DNA from: Gordius sp. MW1
Taxonomy: Eukaryota; Nematomorpha; Gordioida; Gordea; Gordiidae
DNA: 64,000 nucleotides
Reading direction: 5' to 3'
Assembly (NCBI GenBank): GCA_964036665.1
Contig: OZ038533.1
Span: 9,074,413-9,138,412, forward strand
The stretch's first letter is position 1, and each line of letters begins with the position of its first letter. The notes under the pieces are model-generated. The model was not told the DNA's origin and made no database searches. It saw only the letters and a list, made by a program, of their open reading frames with translations. A program made the position numbers and the translations under genes. This document shows positions 36,801-49,297 of the stretch, piece by piece.

Positions 36801-39326
36801 GAACCGTATTCATCCGATGAAAGTTGTCGTTTTCAGACGTGGTTTCTATGATCCCAAGTAAAAATTTATCAGAATCTGAAAACTATTACTTTCAAATCAT
36901 AATCGCATAGAGGCATTTTCAAAAATTAAGCACTCACGTTGCGATACAACAAACTAATCGCAACAATAAAACGTTGTCTTTTGTCAAAATGATAGTTCTC
37001 GCAGCTTAAAACCTCTTTTCGGAAGTCAATCGAGGATAATAGGATTCTCAAATTGGCTTACTTTTATATATTTTTTCATGCTCTTTCACATAGAATCGAA
37101 AAAAATAAATAATTTTACCTCAAAATTTTTCACATATTTTTCTTTCAACCGTATGCATCCGATGAAAGTTGTCGTTTTCAGACGTGGTTTCGATGATAAA
37201 AAGTAAAAATTTATCAGAATCAGAAAACTATTTGAAATCATGATCGCATAGTGCATTTTTAAAAAATTAAGCACTCACGTTGCGATACAACAAACTAATC
37301 GCAACAATAAAACGTTGTCTTTTGTCAAAATGATAGTTCTCGCAGCTTAAAACCTCTTTTCGGAAGTCAATCGAGGATAATAGGATTCTCAAATTGGCTT
37401 ACTTTTATATATTTTTTCATGCTCTTTCACATAGAATCGAAAAAAATTAATATTTTTACCTCAAAATTTTTCACATATTTTTCTTTCAACCGTATGCATC
37501 CGATGAAAGTTGTCGTTTTCAGACGTGGTTTCGATGATAAAAAGTAAAAATTTATCAGAATCAGAAAACTATTACTTTGAAATCATGATCGCATAGTGCG
37601 TTTTTGAAAAATTAAGCACTCACGTTGCGATACAACAAACTAATCGCAACAATAAAACGTTGTCTTTTGTCAAAATGATAGTTCTCGCAGCTTAAAACCT
37701 CTTTTCGAAAGTCAATCGAATATAATAGGATTCTCAAATTGGCTTACTTTTATATATTTTTTCATGCTCTTTCACATAGAATTGAAAAAAATAAATAATT
37801 TTACCTCAAAATTTTTCACATATTTTTCTTTCAACCGTATGCATCCGATGAAAGTTGTCGTTTTCAGACGTGGTTTCGATGATAAAAAGTAAAAATTTAT
37901 CAGAATCAGAAAACTATTACTTTGAAATCATGATCGAATAGAGCCATTTTCAAAAATTAAGCACTCACGTTGCGATACAACAAACTAATCGCAACAATAA
38001 AACGTTGTCTTTTGTCAAATGATAGTTCTCGCAGCTTAAAACCTCTTTTCGGAAGTCAATCGAGGATAATAGGATTTTCAAATTGGCTTACTTTTATATA
38101 TTTTTTTATGCTCTTTCACATAGAATCGAAAAAAATAAATATTTTTACCTCAAAATTTTCACATATTTTTCATTCAACCGTATGCATCCGATGAAAGTTG
38201 TCGTTTTCAGACGTGGTTTCGATGATAAATAGTAAAAATTTATCAGAATCAGAAAACTATTTGAAATCATGATCGCATAGTGCATTTTTAAAAAATTAAG
38301 CACTCACGTTGCGATACAACAAACTAATCGCAACAATAAAACGTTGTCTTTTGTCAAATGATAGTTCTCGCAGCTTAAAACCTCTTTTCGGAAGTCAATC
38401 GAGGATAATAGGATTTTCAAATTGGCTTACTTTTATATATTTTTTTATGCTCTTTCACATAGAATCGAAAAAAATAAATATTTTTACCTCAAAATTTTTC
38501 ACATATTTTTCTTTCAACCGTATGCATCCGATGAAAGTTGTCGTTTTCAGACGTGATTTCGATGATAAAAAGTAAAAATTTATCAGAATCAGAAAACTAT
38601 TACTTTGAAATCATGATCGCATAGTGCGTTTTTGAAAAATTAAGCACTCACGTTGCGATACAACAAACTAATCGCAACAATAAAACGTTGTCTTTTGTCA
38701 AAATGATAGTTCTCGCAGGTTAAAACCTCTTTTCGAAAGTCAATCGAATATAATAGGATTCTCAAATTGGCTTACTTTTATATATTTTTTCATGCTCTTT
38801 CACATAGAATTGAAAAAAATAAATATTTTTACCTCAAAATTTTTCACATATTTTTCTTTGAACCGTATTCATCCGATGAAAGTTGTCGTTTTCAGACGTG
38901 GTTTCTATGATCCCAAGTAAAAATTTATCAGAATCTGAAAACTATTACTTTCAAATCATAATCGCATAGAGGCATTTTCAAAAATTAAGCACTCACGTTG
39001 CGATACAACAAACTAATCGCAACAATAAAACGTTGTCTTTTGTCAAAATGATAGTTCTCGCAGCTTAAAACCTCTTTTCGGAAGTCAATCGAGGATAATA
39101 GGATTCTCAAATTGGCTTACTTTTATATATTTTTTCATGCTCTTTCACATAGAATCGAAAAAAATAAATAATTTTACCTCAAAATTTTTCACATATTTTT
39201 CTTTCAACCGTATGCATCCGATGAAAGTTGTCGTTTTCAGACGTGGTTTCGATGATAAAAAGTAAAAATTTATCAGAATCAGAAAACTATTTGAAATCAT
39301 GATCGCATAGTGCATTTTTAAAAAAT
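33840..39326 (+). repeat. 6-mer HOR of 2059 bp, 2.7 copies
   Basis: Copy 1 starts at 33840, 34179, 34523, 34868, 35209 and 35554. Copy 2 starts at 35899, 36238, 36582, 36927, 37268 and 37613. Copy 3 has four monomers at 37958, 38297, 38641 and 38986. Offsets are exactly 2059. Markers are gtcaaatgatag with ggattttcaaatt (slots 1-2), cgtgatttcg (slot 2), gcaggttaaaa with class C features (slot 3) and class D features (slot 4). Slot 6 differs between copies: 37613 has a class C front (tcgaaag, cgaatata, gaattg) where 35554 has the common form. Confidence 0.93.
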
Positions 39327-42300
39327 TAAGCACTCACGTTGCGATACAACAAACTAATCGCAACAATAAAACGTTGTCTTTTGTCAAAATGATAGTTCTC
39401 GCAGCTTAAAACCTCTTTTCGAAAGTCAATCGAGGATAATAGGATTCTCAAATTGCTTACTTTTATATATTTTTTCATGCTCTTTCACATAGAATCGAAA
39501 AAAATAAATATTTTTACCTCAAAATTTTTCACATATTTTTCTTTCAACCGTATGCATCCGATGAAAGTTGTCGTTTTCAGACGTGGTTTCGATGATAAAA
39601 AGTAAAAATTTATCAGAATCAGAAAACTATTACTTTGAAATCGTGATCGCATAGTGCATTTTTGAAAAATTAAGCACTCACGTTGCGATACAACAAACTA
39701 ATCGCAACAATAAAACGTTGTCTTTTGTGAAAATGATAGTTCTCGCAGCTTAAAACCTCTTTTCGGAAGTCAATCGAGGATAATAGGATTCTCAAATTGC
39801 TTACTTTTATATATTTTTTCATGCTCTTTCACATAAAATCGAAAAAAATAAATATTTTTACCTCAAAATTTTCACATATTTTTCTTTCAACCGTATGCAT
39901 CCAATGAAAGTTGTCGTTTTCAGACGTGGTTTCGATGATAAAAAGTAAAAATTTATCAGAATCAGAAAACTATTACTTTGAAATCGTGATCGCATAGTGC
40001 ATTTTTGAAAAATTAAGCACTCACGTTGCGATACAACAAACTAATCGCAACAATAAAACGTTGTCTTTTGTCAAAATGATAGTTCTCGCAGCTTAAAACC
40101 TCTTTTCGGAAGTCAATCGAGGATAATAGGATTCTCAAATTGGCTTACTTTTATATATTTTTTCATGCTCTTTCACATAGAATCGAAAAAAATAAATATT
40201 TTTACCTCAAAATTTTTACATATTTTTCTTTCAACCGTATGCATCCGATGAAAATTGTCGTTTTCAGACGTGGTTTCGATGATAAATAGTAAAAATTTAT
40301 CAGAATCAGAAAACTATTACTTTGAAATCATGATCGCATAGTGCATTTTTGAAAAATTAAGCACTTACGTTGCGATACAACAAACTAATCGCAACAATAA
40401 AACGTTGTCTTTTGTCAAAATGAAAGTTCTCGCAGCTTAAAACCTCTTTTCGGAAGTCAATCGAGGATAATAGGATTCTCAAATTGGCTTACTTTTATAT
40501 ATTTTTTATGCTCTTTCACATAAAATCGAAAAAAATAAATATTTTTACCTCAAAATTTTTCACATATTTTTCTTTCAACCGTATGCATCCGATGAAAGTT
40601 GTCGTTTTCAGACGTGGTTTCGATGATAAAAAGTAAAAATTTATCAGAATCAGAAAACTATTACTTTGAAATCATGATCGCATAGTGCGTTTTTGAAAAA
40701 TTAAGCACTCACGTTGCGATACAACAAACTAATCGCAACAATAAAACGTTGTCTTTTGTGAAAATGATAGTTCTCGCAGCTTAAAACCTCTTTTCGGAAG
40801 TCAATCGAGGATAATAGGATTCTCAAATTGCTTACTTTTATATATTTTTTCATGCTCTTTCACATAGAATCGAAAAAAAAAATATTTTTACCTCAAAATT
40901 TTCACATATTTTTCTTTCAACCGTATGCATCCAATGAAAGTTGTCGTTTTCAGACGTGGTTTCGATGATAAAAAGTAAAAATTTATCAGAATCAGAAAAC
41001 TATTACTTTGAAATCGTGATCGCATAGTGCATTTTTGAAAAATTAAGCACTCACGTTGCGATACAACAAACTAATCGCAACAATAAAACGTTGTCTTTTG
41101 TCAAAATGAAAGTTCTCGCAGCTTAAAACCTCTTTTCGGAAGTCAATCGAGGATAATAGGATTCTCAAATTGGCTTACTTTTATATATTTTTTATGCTCT
41201 TTCACATAAAATCGAAAAAAATAAATATTTTTACCTCAAAATTTTTCACATATTTTTCTTTCAACCGTATGCATCCGATGAAAGTTGTCGTTTTCAGACG
41301 TGGTTTCGATGATAAAAAGTAAAAATTTATCAGAATCAGAAAACTATTACTTTGAAATCATGATCGCATAGTGCGTTTTTGAAAAATTAAGCACTCACGT
41401 TGCGATACAACAAACTAATCGCAACAATAAAACGTTGTCTTTTGTGAAAATGATAGTTCTCGCAGCTTAAAACCTCTTTTCGGAAGTCAATCGAGGATAA
41501 TAGGATTCTCAAATTGCTTACTTTTATATATTTTTTCATGCTCTTTCACATAGAATCGAAAAAAAAAAATATTTTTACCTCAAAATTTTCACATATTTTT
41601 CTTTCAACCGTATGCATCCAATGAAAGTTGTCGTTTTCAGACGTGGTTTCGATGATAAAAAGTAAAAATTTATCAGAATCAGAAAACTATTACTTTGAAA
41701 TCGTGATCGCATAGTGCATTTTTCAAAAATTAAGCACTCACGTTGCGATACAACAAACTAATCGCAACAATAAAACGTTGTCTTTTGTCAAAATGATAGT
41801 TCTCGCAGCTTAAAACCTCTTTTCGGAAGTCATTCGAGGATAATAGGATTCTCAAATTGGCTTACTTTTATATATTTTTTCATGCTCTTTCACATAGAAT
41901 CGAAAAAAATAAATATTTTTACCTCAAAATTTTTACATATTTTTCTTTCAACCGTATGCATCCGATGAAAATTGTCGTTTTCAGACGTGGTTTCGATGAT
42001 AAATAGTAAAAATTTATCAGAATCAGAAAACTATTACTTTGAAATCATGATCGCATAGTGCATTTTTGAAAAATTAAGCACTCACGTTGCGATACAACAA
42101 ACTAATCGCAACAATAAAACGTTGCCTTTTGTCAAAATGAAAGTTCTCGCAGCTTAAAACCTCTTTTCGGAAGTCAATCGAGGATAATAGGATTCTCAAA
42201 TTGGCTTACTTTTATATATTTTTTATGCTCTTTCACATAAAATCGAAAAAAATAAATATTTTTACCTCAAAATTTTTCACATATTTTTCTTTCAACCGTA

Positions 42301-43450
42301 TGCATCCGATGAAAGTTGTCGTTTTCAGACGTGGTTTCGATGATAAAAAGTAAAAATTTATCAGAATCAGAAAACTATTACTTTGAAATCATGATCGCAT
42401 AGTGCGTTTTTGAAAAATTAAGCACTCACGTTGCGATACAACAAACTAATCGCAACAATAAAACGTTGTCTTTTGTGAAAATGATAGTTCTCGCAGCTTA
42501 AAACCTCTTTTCGGAAGTCAATCGAGGATAATAGGATTCTCAAATTGCTTACTTTTATATATTTTTTCATGCTCTTTCACATAGAATCGAAAAAAAAAAA
42601 TATTTTTACCTCAAAATTTTCACATATTTTTCTTTCAACCGTATGCATCCAATGAAAGTTGTCGTTTTCAGACGTGGTTTCGATGATAAAAAGTAAAAAT
42701 TTATCAGAATCAGAAAACTATTACTTTGAAATCGTGATCGCATAGTGCATTTTTGAAAAATTAAGCACTCACGTTGCGATACAACAAACTAATCGCAACA
42801 ATAAAACGTTGTCTTTTGTCAAAATGATAGTTCTCGCAGCTTAAAACCTCTTTTCGGAAGTCAATCGAGGATAATAGGATTCTCAAATTGGCTTACTTTT
42901 ATATATTTTTTCATGCTCTTTCACATAGAATCGAAAAAAATAAATATTTTTACCTCAAAATTTTTACATATTTTTCTTTCAACCGTATGCATCCGATGAA
43001 AATTGTCGTTTTCAGACGTGGTTTCGATGATAAATAGTAAAAATTTATCAGAATCAGAAAACTATTACTTTGAAATCATGATCGCATAGTGCATTTTTGA
43101 AAAATTAAGCACTCACGTTGCGATACAACAAACTAATCGCAACAATAAAACGTTGTCTTTTGTCAAAATGATTGTTCTCGCAGCTTAAAACCTCTTTTCG
43201 GAAGTCAATCGAGGATAATAGGATTCTCAAATTGGCTTACTTTTATATATTTTTTCATGCTCTTTAACATAGAATTGAAAAAAATAAATATTTTTACCTC
43301 AAAATTTTTCACATATTTTTCTTTCAACCGTATGCATCCGATGAAAATTGTCGTTTTCAGACGTGGTTTCGATGATAAAAAGTAAAAATTTATCAGAATC
43401 AGAAAACTATTACTTTGAAATCATGATCGCATAGTGCATTTTTGAAAAAT
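39327..43450 (+). repeat. Interleaved dimers and trimers of three monomer classes
   Basis: Monomers start at 39327, 39671, 40014, 40358, 40702, 41044, 41388, 41731, 42075, 42419, 42762 and 43106. Three classes alternate: class A (40014, 41731, 42762); gaaag with ttatgc and a gtgcgttt end (40358, 41044, 42075); and tgtgaaaatg with aaattgctta and atcgtgatcg (39671, 40702, 41388, 42419). The pairs 40358-41043 and 41044-41730 are a local dimer, and 41731-42761 is a trimer matching 18585-19615. Several copies carry a long run of A (about ten) at the A-tract. Confidence 0.88.
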
Positions 43451-46400
43451 TAAGCACTCACGTTGCGATACAACAAACTAATCGCAACAATAAACGTTGT
43501 CTTTTGTCAAAATGATAGTTCTCGCAGCTTAAAACCTCTTTTCGGAAGTCAATCGAGGATAATAGGATTCTCAAATTGGCTTACTTTTATATATTTTTTC
43601 ATGCTCTTTCACATAGAATTGAAAAAAATAATAATTTTTACCTCAAAATTTTTCACATATTTTTCTTTGAACCGTATGCATCCGATGAAAGTTGTCGTTT
43701 TCAGACGTGGTTTCGATGATAAAAAGTAAAAATTTATCAGAATCAGAAAACTATTACTTTGAAATCATGATCGCATAAGGCATTTTTGAAAATTTAAGCA
43801 GTCACGTTGCGATACAACAAACTAATAGCAACAAAAAAACGTTGTCTTTTGTCAAAATGATAGTTTTCGCAGCTTAAAACCTCTTTTCGGAAGTCAATCG
43901 AGGATAATAGGATTCTCAAATTGGCTTACTTTTATATATTTTTTCATGCTCTTTCACACAGAATTAAAAAAAATAAATATTTTTACCTCAAAATTTTTCA
44001 CATATTTTTCTTTGAACCGTATTCATCCGATGAAAGTTGTCGTTTTCAGAGGTGGTTTCGATGATAAAAAGTAAAAATTTATCAGAATCAGAAAACTATT
44101 ACTTTGAAATCATGATCGCATAGTGCATTTTTCAAAAATTAAGCACTCACGTTGCGATACAACAAACTAATCGCAACAATAAAACGTTGTCTTTTGTCAA
44201 AATGATAGTTCTCGCAGCTTAAAACCTCATTTCGGAAGTCAATCGAGGATAATAGGATTCTCAAATTGGCTTACTTTTATATATTTTTTCATGCTCTTTC
44301 ACATAGAATCGAAAAAAATAAATATTTTTATCTCAAAATTTTCACATATTTTTCTTTCAACCGTATGCATCCGATGAAAGTTGTCGTTTTCAGACGTGGT
44401 TTCGATGATAAAAAGTAAAAATTTATCAGAATCAGAAAACTATTACTTTGAAATCATGATCGCATAGTGCATTTTTGAAAAATTAAGCACTCACGTTGGG
44501 ATACAACAAACTAATCGCAACAATAAACGTTGTCTTTTGTCAAAATGATAGTTCTCGCAGCTTAAAACCTCTTTTCGGAAGTCAATCGAGGATAATAGGA
44601 TTCTCAAATTGGCTTACTTTTATATATTTTTTCATGCTCTTTCACATAGAATTGAAAAAAATAATAATTTTTACCTCAAAATTTTTCACATATTTTTCTT
44701 TGAACCGTATGCATCCGATGAAAGTTGTCGTTTTCAGACGTGGTTTCGATGATAAAAAGTAAAAATTTATCAGAATCTGAAGACTATTACTTTGAAATCA
44801 TGATCGCATAGAGCCTTTTTCAAAAATTAAGCACTCACGTTGCGATACAACAAACTAATCGCAACAATAAAACGTTGTCTTTTGTCAAAATGATAGTTCT
44901 CGCAGCTTAAAACCTCTTTTCGGAAATCAATCGAGGATAATAGGATTCTCAAATTGGCTTACTTTTATATATTTTTTCATGCTCTTTCACATAGAATCGA
45001 AAAAAATAAATATTTTTACCTCAAAATTTTTCACATATTTTTCTTTCAACCGTATGCATCCCATGAAAGTTGTCGTTTTCAGATGTGGTTTTCATGATAA
45101 AAAGTAAAAATTTATCAGAATCAGAAAACTATTACTTTGAAATCATGATCGCATAATGCATTTTTGAAAAATTAAGCACTCACGTCGCGATACAACAAAC
45201 TAATCGCAACAATAAAACGTTGTCTTTTGTCAAAATGATATTTCTCGCAGCTTAAAACCTCTTTTCGGAAGACAATCGAGGATAATAGGATTCTCAAATT
45301 GGCTTAATTTATATATTTTTTCATGCTCTTTCACATAGAATCGAAAAAAATAAATATTTTTACCTAAAAATTTTTCACGTATTTTTCTTTGAACCATATT
45401 CATCCGATGAAAGTTGTCGTTTTTAGACGTGGTTTCTATGATCCCAAGTAAAAATTTATCAGAATCTGAAGACTATTACTTTGAAATCATGATCGCATAG
45501 AGCCTTTTTCAAAAATTAAGCACTCACGTTGCGATACAACAAACTAATCGCAACAATAAACGTTGTCTTTTGTCAAAATGATAGTTCTCGCAGCTTAAAA
45601 CCTCTTTTCGGAAGTCAATCGAGGATAATAGGATTCTCAAATTGGCTTACTTTTATATATTTTTCATGCTCTTTAACATAGAATTGAAAAAAATAAATAT
45701 TTTTACCTCAAAATTTTTCACATATTTTTCTTTCAACCGTATGCATCCGATGAAAATTGTCGTTTTCAGACGTGGTTTCGATGATAAAAAGTAAAAATTT
45801 ATCAGAATCAGAAAACTATTACTTTGAAATCATGATCGCATAGTGCATTTTTCAAAAATTAAGCACTCACGTTGCGATACAACAAACTAATCGCAACAAT
45901 AAAACGTTGTCTTTTGTCAAAATGAAAGTTCTCGCAGCTTAAAACCTCTTTTCGAAAGTCAATCGAGGATAATAGGATTCTCAAATTGGCTTACTTTTAT
46001 ATATTTTTTATGCTCTTTCACATAAAATCGAAAAAAATAAATATTTTTACCTCAAAATTTTTCACATATTTTTCTTTCAACCGTATGCATCCGATGAAAG
46101 TTGTCGTTTTCAGACGTGGTTTCGATGATAAAAAGAAAAAATTTATCAGAATCAGAAAACTATTACTTTGAAATCATGATCGCATAGTGCATTTTTGAAA
46201 AATTAAGCACTCACGTTGCGATACAACAAACTAATCGCAACAATAAAACGTTGTCTTTTGTCAAAATGAAAGTTCTCGCAGCTTAAAACCTCTTTTCGAA
46301 AGTCAATCGAGGATAATAGGATTCTCAAATTGGCTTACTTTTATATATTTTTTATGCTCTTTCACATAAAATCGAAAAAAATAAATATTTTTACCTCAAA

Positions 46401-47924
46401 ATTTTTCACATATTTTTCTTTGAACCGTATGCATCCGATGAAAGTTGTCGTTTTCAGACGTGGTTTCGATGATAAAAAGTAAAAATTTATCAGAATCAGA
46501 AAACTATTACTTTGAAATCATGATCGCATAGTGCATTTTTGAAAAATTAAGCACTCACGTTGCGATACAACAAACTAATCGCAACAATAAACGTTGTCTT
46601 TTGTCAAAATGATAGTTCTCGCAGCTTAAAACCTCTTTTCGGAAGTCAATCGAGGATAATAGGATTCTCAAATTGGCTTATTTTTATATATTTTTTTATG
46701 CTCTTTCACATAGAATTGAAAAAAATAATAATTTTTACCTCAAAATTTTTCACATATTTTTCTTTGAACCGTATGCATCCGATGAAAGTTGTCGTTTTCA
46801 GACGTGGTTTCGATGATAAAAAGTAAAAATTTATCAGAATCAGAAAACTATTACTTTGAAATCATGATCGCATAGTGCATTTTTGAAAAATTAAGCACTC
46901 ACGTTGCGATACAACAAACTAATAGCAACAAAAAAACGTTGTCTTTTGTCAAAATGATAGTTTTCGCAGCTTAAAACCTCTTTTCGGAAGTCAATCGAGG
47001 ATAATAGGATTCTCAAATTGGCTTACTTTTATATATTTTTTCATGTTCTTTCACACAGAATTGAAAAAAATAAATATTTTTACCTCAAAATTTTTCACAT
47101 ATTTTTCTTTGAACCGTATTCATCCGATGAAAGTTGTCGTTTTCAGAGGTGGTTTCGATGATAAAAAGTAAAAATTTATCAGAATCAGAAAACTATTACT
47201 TTGAAATCATGATCGCATAGTGCATTTTTCAAAAATTAAGCACTCACGTTGCGATACAACAAACTAATCGCAACAATAAAACGTTGTCTTTTGTCAAAAT
47301 GATAGTTCTCGCAGCTTAAAACCTCTTTTCGGAAGTCAATCGAGGATAATAGGATTCTCAAATGGCTTACTTTAATATATTTTTTCATGTTCTTTCACAC
47401 AGAATTGAAAAAAATAAATATTTTTACCTCAAAATTTTTCACATATTTTTCTTTGAACCGTATTCATCCGATGAAAGTTGTCGTTTTCAGAGGTGGTTTC
47501 GATGATAAAAAGTAAAAATTTATCAGAATCAGAAAACTATTACTTTGAAATCATGATCGCATAGTGCATTTTTCAAAAATTAAGCACTCACGTTGCGATA
47601 CAACAAACTAATCGCAACAATAAAACGTTGTCTTTTGTCAAAATGATAGTTCTCGCAGCTTAAAACCTGTTTTCGGAAGTCAATCGAGGATAATAGGATT
47701 CTCAAATTGGCTTACTTTTATATATTTTTTCATGCTCTTTCACATAGAATCGAAAAAAATAAATATTTTTATCTCAAAATTTTCACATATTTTTCCTTCA
47801 ACCGTATGCATCCGCTGAAAGTTGTCGTTTTCAGACGTGGTTTCGATGATAAAAAGTAAAAATTTATCAGAATCAGAAAACTATTACTTTGAAATCATGA
47901 TCGCATAGTGCATTTTTGAAAAAT
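43451..47924 (+). repeat. 9-mer HOR (3097 bp) related to the 10-mer at 21.7 kb
   Basis: Monomers start at 43451, 43795, 44140, 44484, 44828, 45173, 45517, 45860 and 46204, then 46548, 46892, 47237 and 47581. The order 43451-43795-44140 restarts at 46548-46892 (offset 3097). Monomers 44140-46547 correspond one by one to 21684-24097 at an offset near 22456, with the same private variants (gttgggatac, catcccatg, cacgtcgcg, ggaagacaatc). The copy at 45860 lacks the cgcag duplication found at 23478 and 26920. Confidence 0.88.
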
Positions 47925-49297
47925 TAACCACTCACGTTGCGATACAACAAACTAATCGCAACAATAAACGTTGTCTTTTGTCAAAATGATAGTTCTCGCA
48001 GCTTAAAACCTCTTTTCGAAAGACAATCGAGGATAATAGAATTCTCAAATTGGCTTAATTTATATATTTTTTCATGCTCTTTGACATAGAATCGAAAAAA
48101 ATAAATATTTTTACCTCAAAATTTTTCACGTATTTTTCTTTGAACCGTATTCATCCGATGAAAGTTGTCGTTTTCAGACGTGGTTTCTATGATCCCAAGT
48201 AAAAATTTATCAGAATCTGAAGACTATTACTTTGAAATCATGATCGCATAGAGCCTTTTTCAAAAATTAAGCGCTCACGTTGCGATACAACAAACTAATC
48301 GCAACAATAAAACGTTGTCTTTTGTCAAAATGATAGTTCTCGCAGCTTAAAACCTCTTTTCGGAAGTCAATCGAGGATAATAGGATTCTCAAATTGGCTT
48401 ACTTTTATATATTTTTCATGCTCTTTCACATAGAATCGAAAAAAATAAATATTTTTATCTCAAAATTTTCACATATTTTTCTTTCAACCGTATGCATCCG
48501 ATGAAAGTTGTCGTTTTCAGACGTGGTTTCGATGATAAAAAGTAAAAATTTATCAGAATCAGAAAACTATTACTTTGAAATCATGATCGCATAATGCATT
48601 TTTGAAAAATTAAGCACTCACGTCGCGATACAACAAACTAATCGCAACAATAAAACGTTGTCTTTTGTCAAAATGATAGTTCTCGCAGCTTAAAACCTCT
48701 TTTCGGAAGACAATCGAGGATAATAGAATTCTCAAATTGGCTTAATTTATATATTTTTTCATGCTCTTTGACATAGAATCGAAAAAAATAAATATTTTTA
48801 CCTCAAAATTTTTCACGTATTTTTCTTTGAACCGTATTCATCCGATGAAAGTTGTCGTTTTCAGACGTGGTTTCTATGATCCCAAGTAAAAATTTATCAG
48901 AATCTGAAGACTATTACTTTGAAATCATGATCGCATAGAGCCTTTTTCAAAAATTAAGCGCTCACGTTGCGATACAACAAACTAATCGCAACAATAAAAC
49001 GTTGTCTTTTGTCAAAATGATAGTTCTCGCAGCTTAAAACCTCTTTTCGGAAGTCAATCGAGGATAATAGGATTCTCAAATTGGCTTACTTTTATATATT
49101 TTTCATGCTCTTTCACATAGAATCGAAAAAAATAAATATTTTTATCTCAAAATTTTCACATATTTTTCTTTCAACCGTATGCATCCGATGAAAGTTGTCG
49201 TTTTCAGACGTGGTTTCGATGATAAAAAGTAAAAATTTATCAGAATCAGAAAACTATTACTTTGAAATCATGATCGCATAGTGCATTTTTGAAAAAT
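47925..49297 (+). repeat. Dimeric HOR of about 686 bp, two copies
   Basis: Monomers start at 47925, 48268, 48611 and 48955. The first of each pair has ggcttaatttatat, ttcacgtattt, gaccgtattc-type bases and agagcctttttc (like 22717). The second has tttttatctcaaaattttcac (like 21684) and follows a gcgctcacg start. The two pairs share the private variants aatagaattctc and ctttgacatag. Confidence 0.88.
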
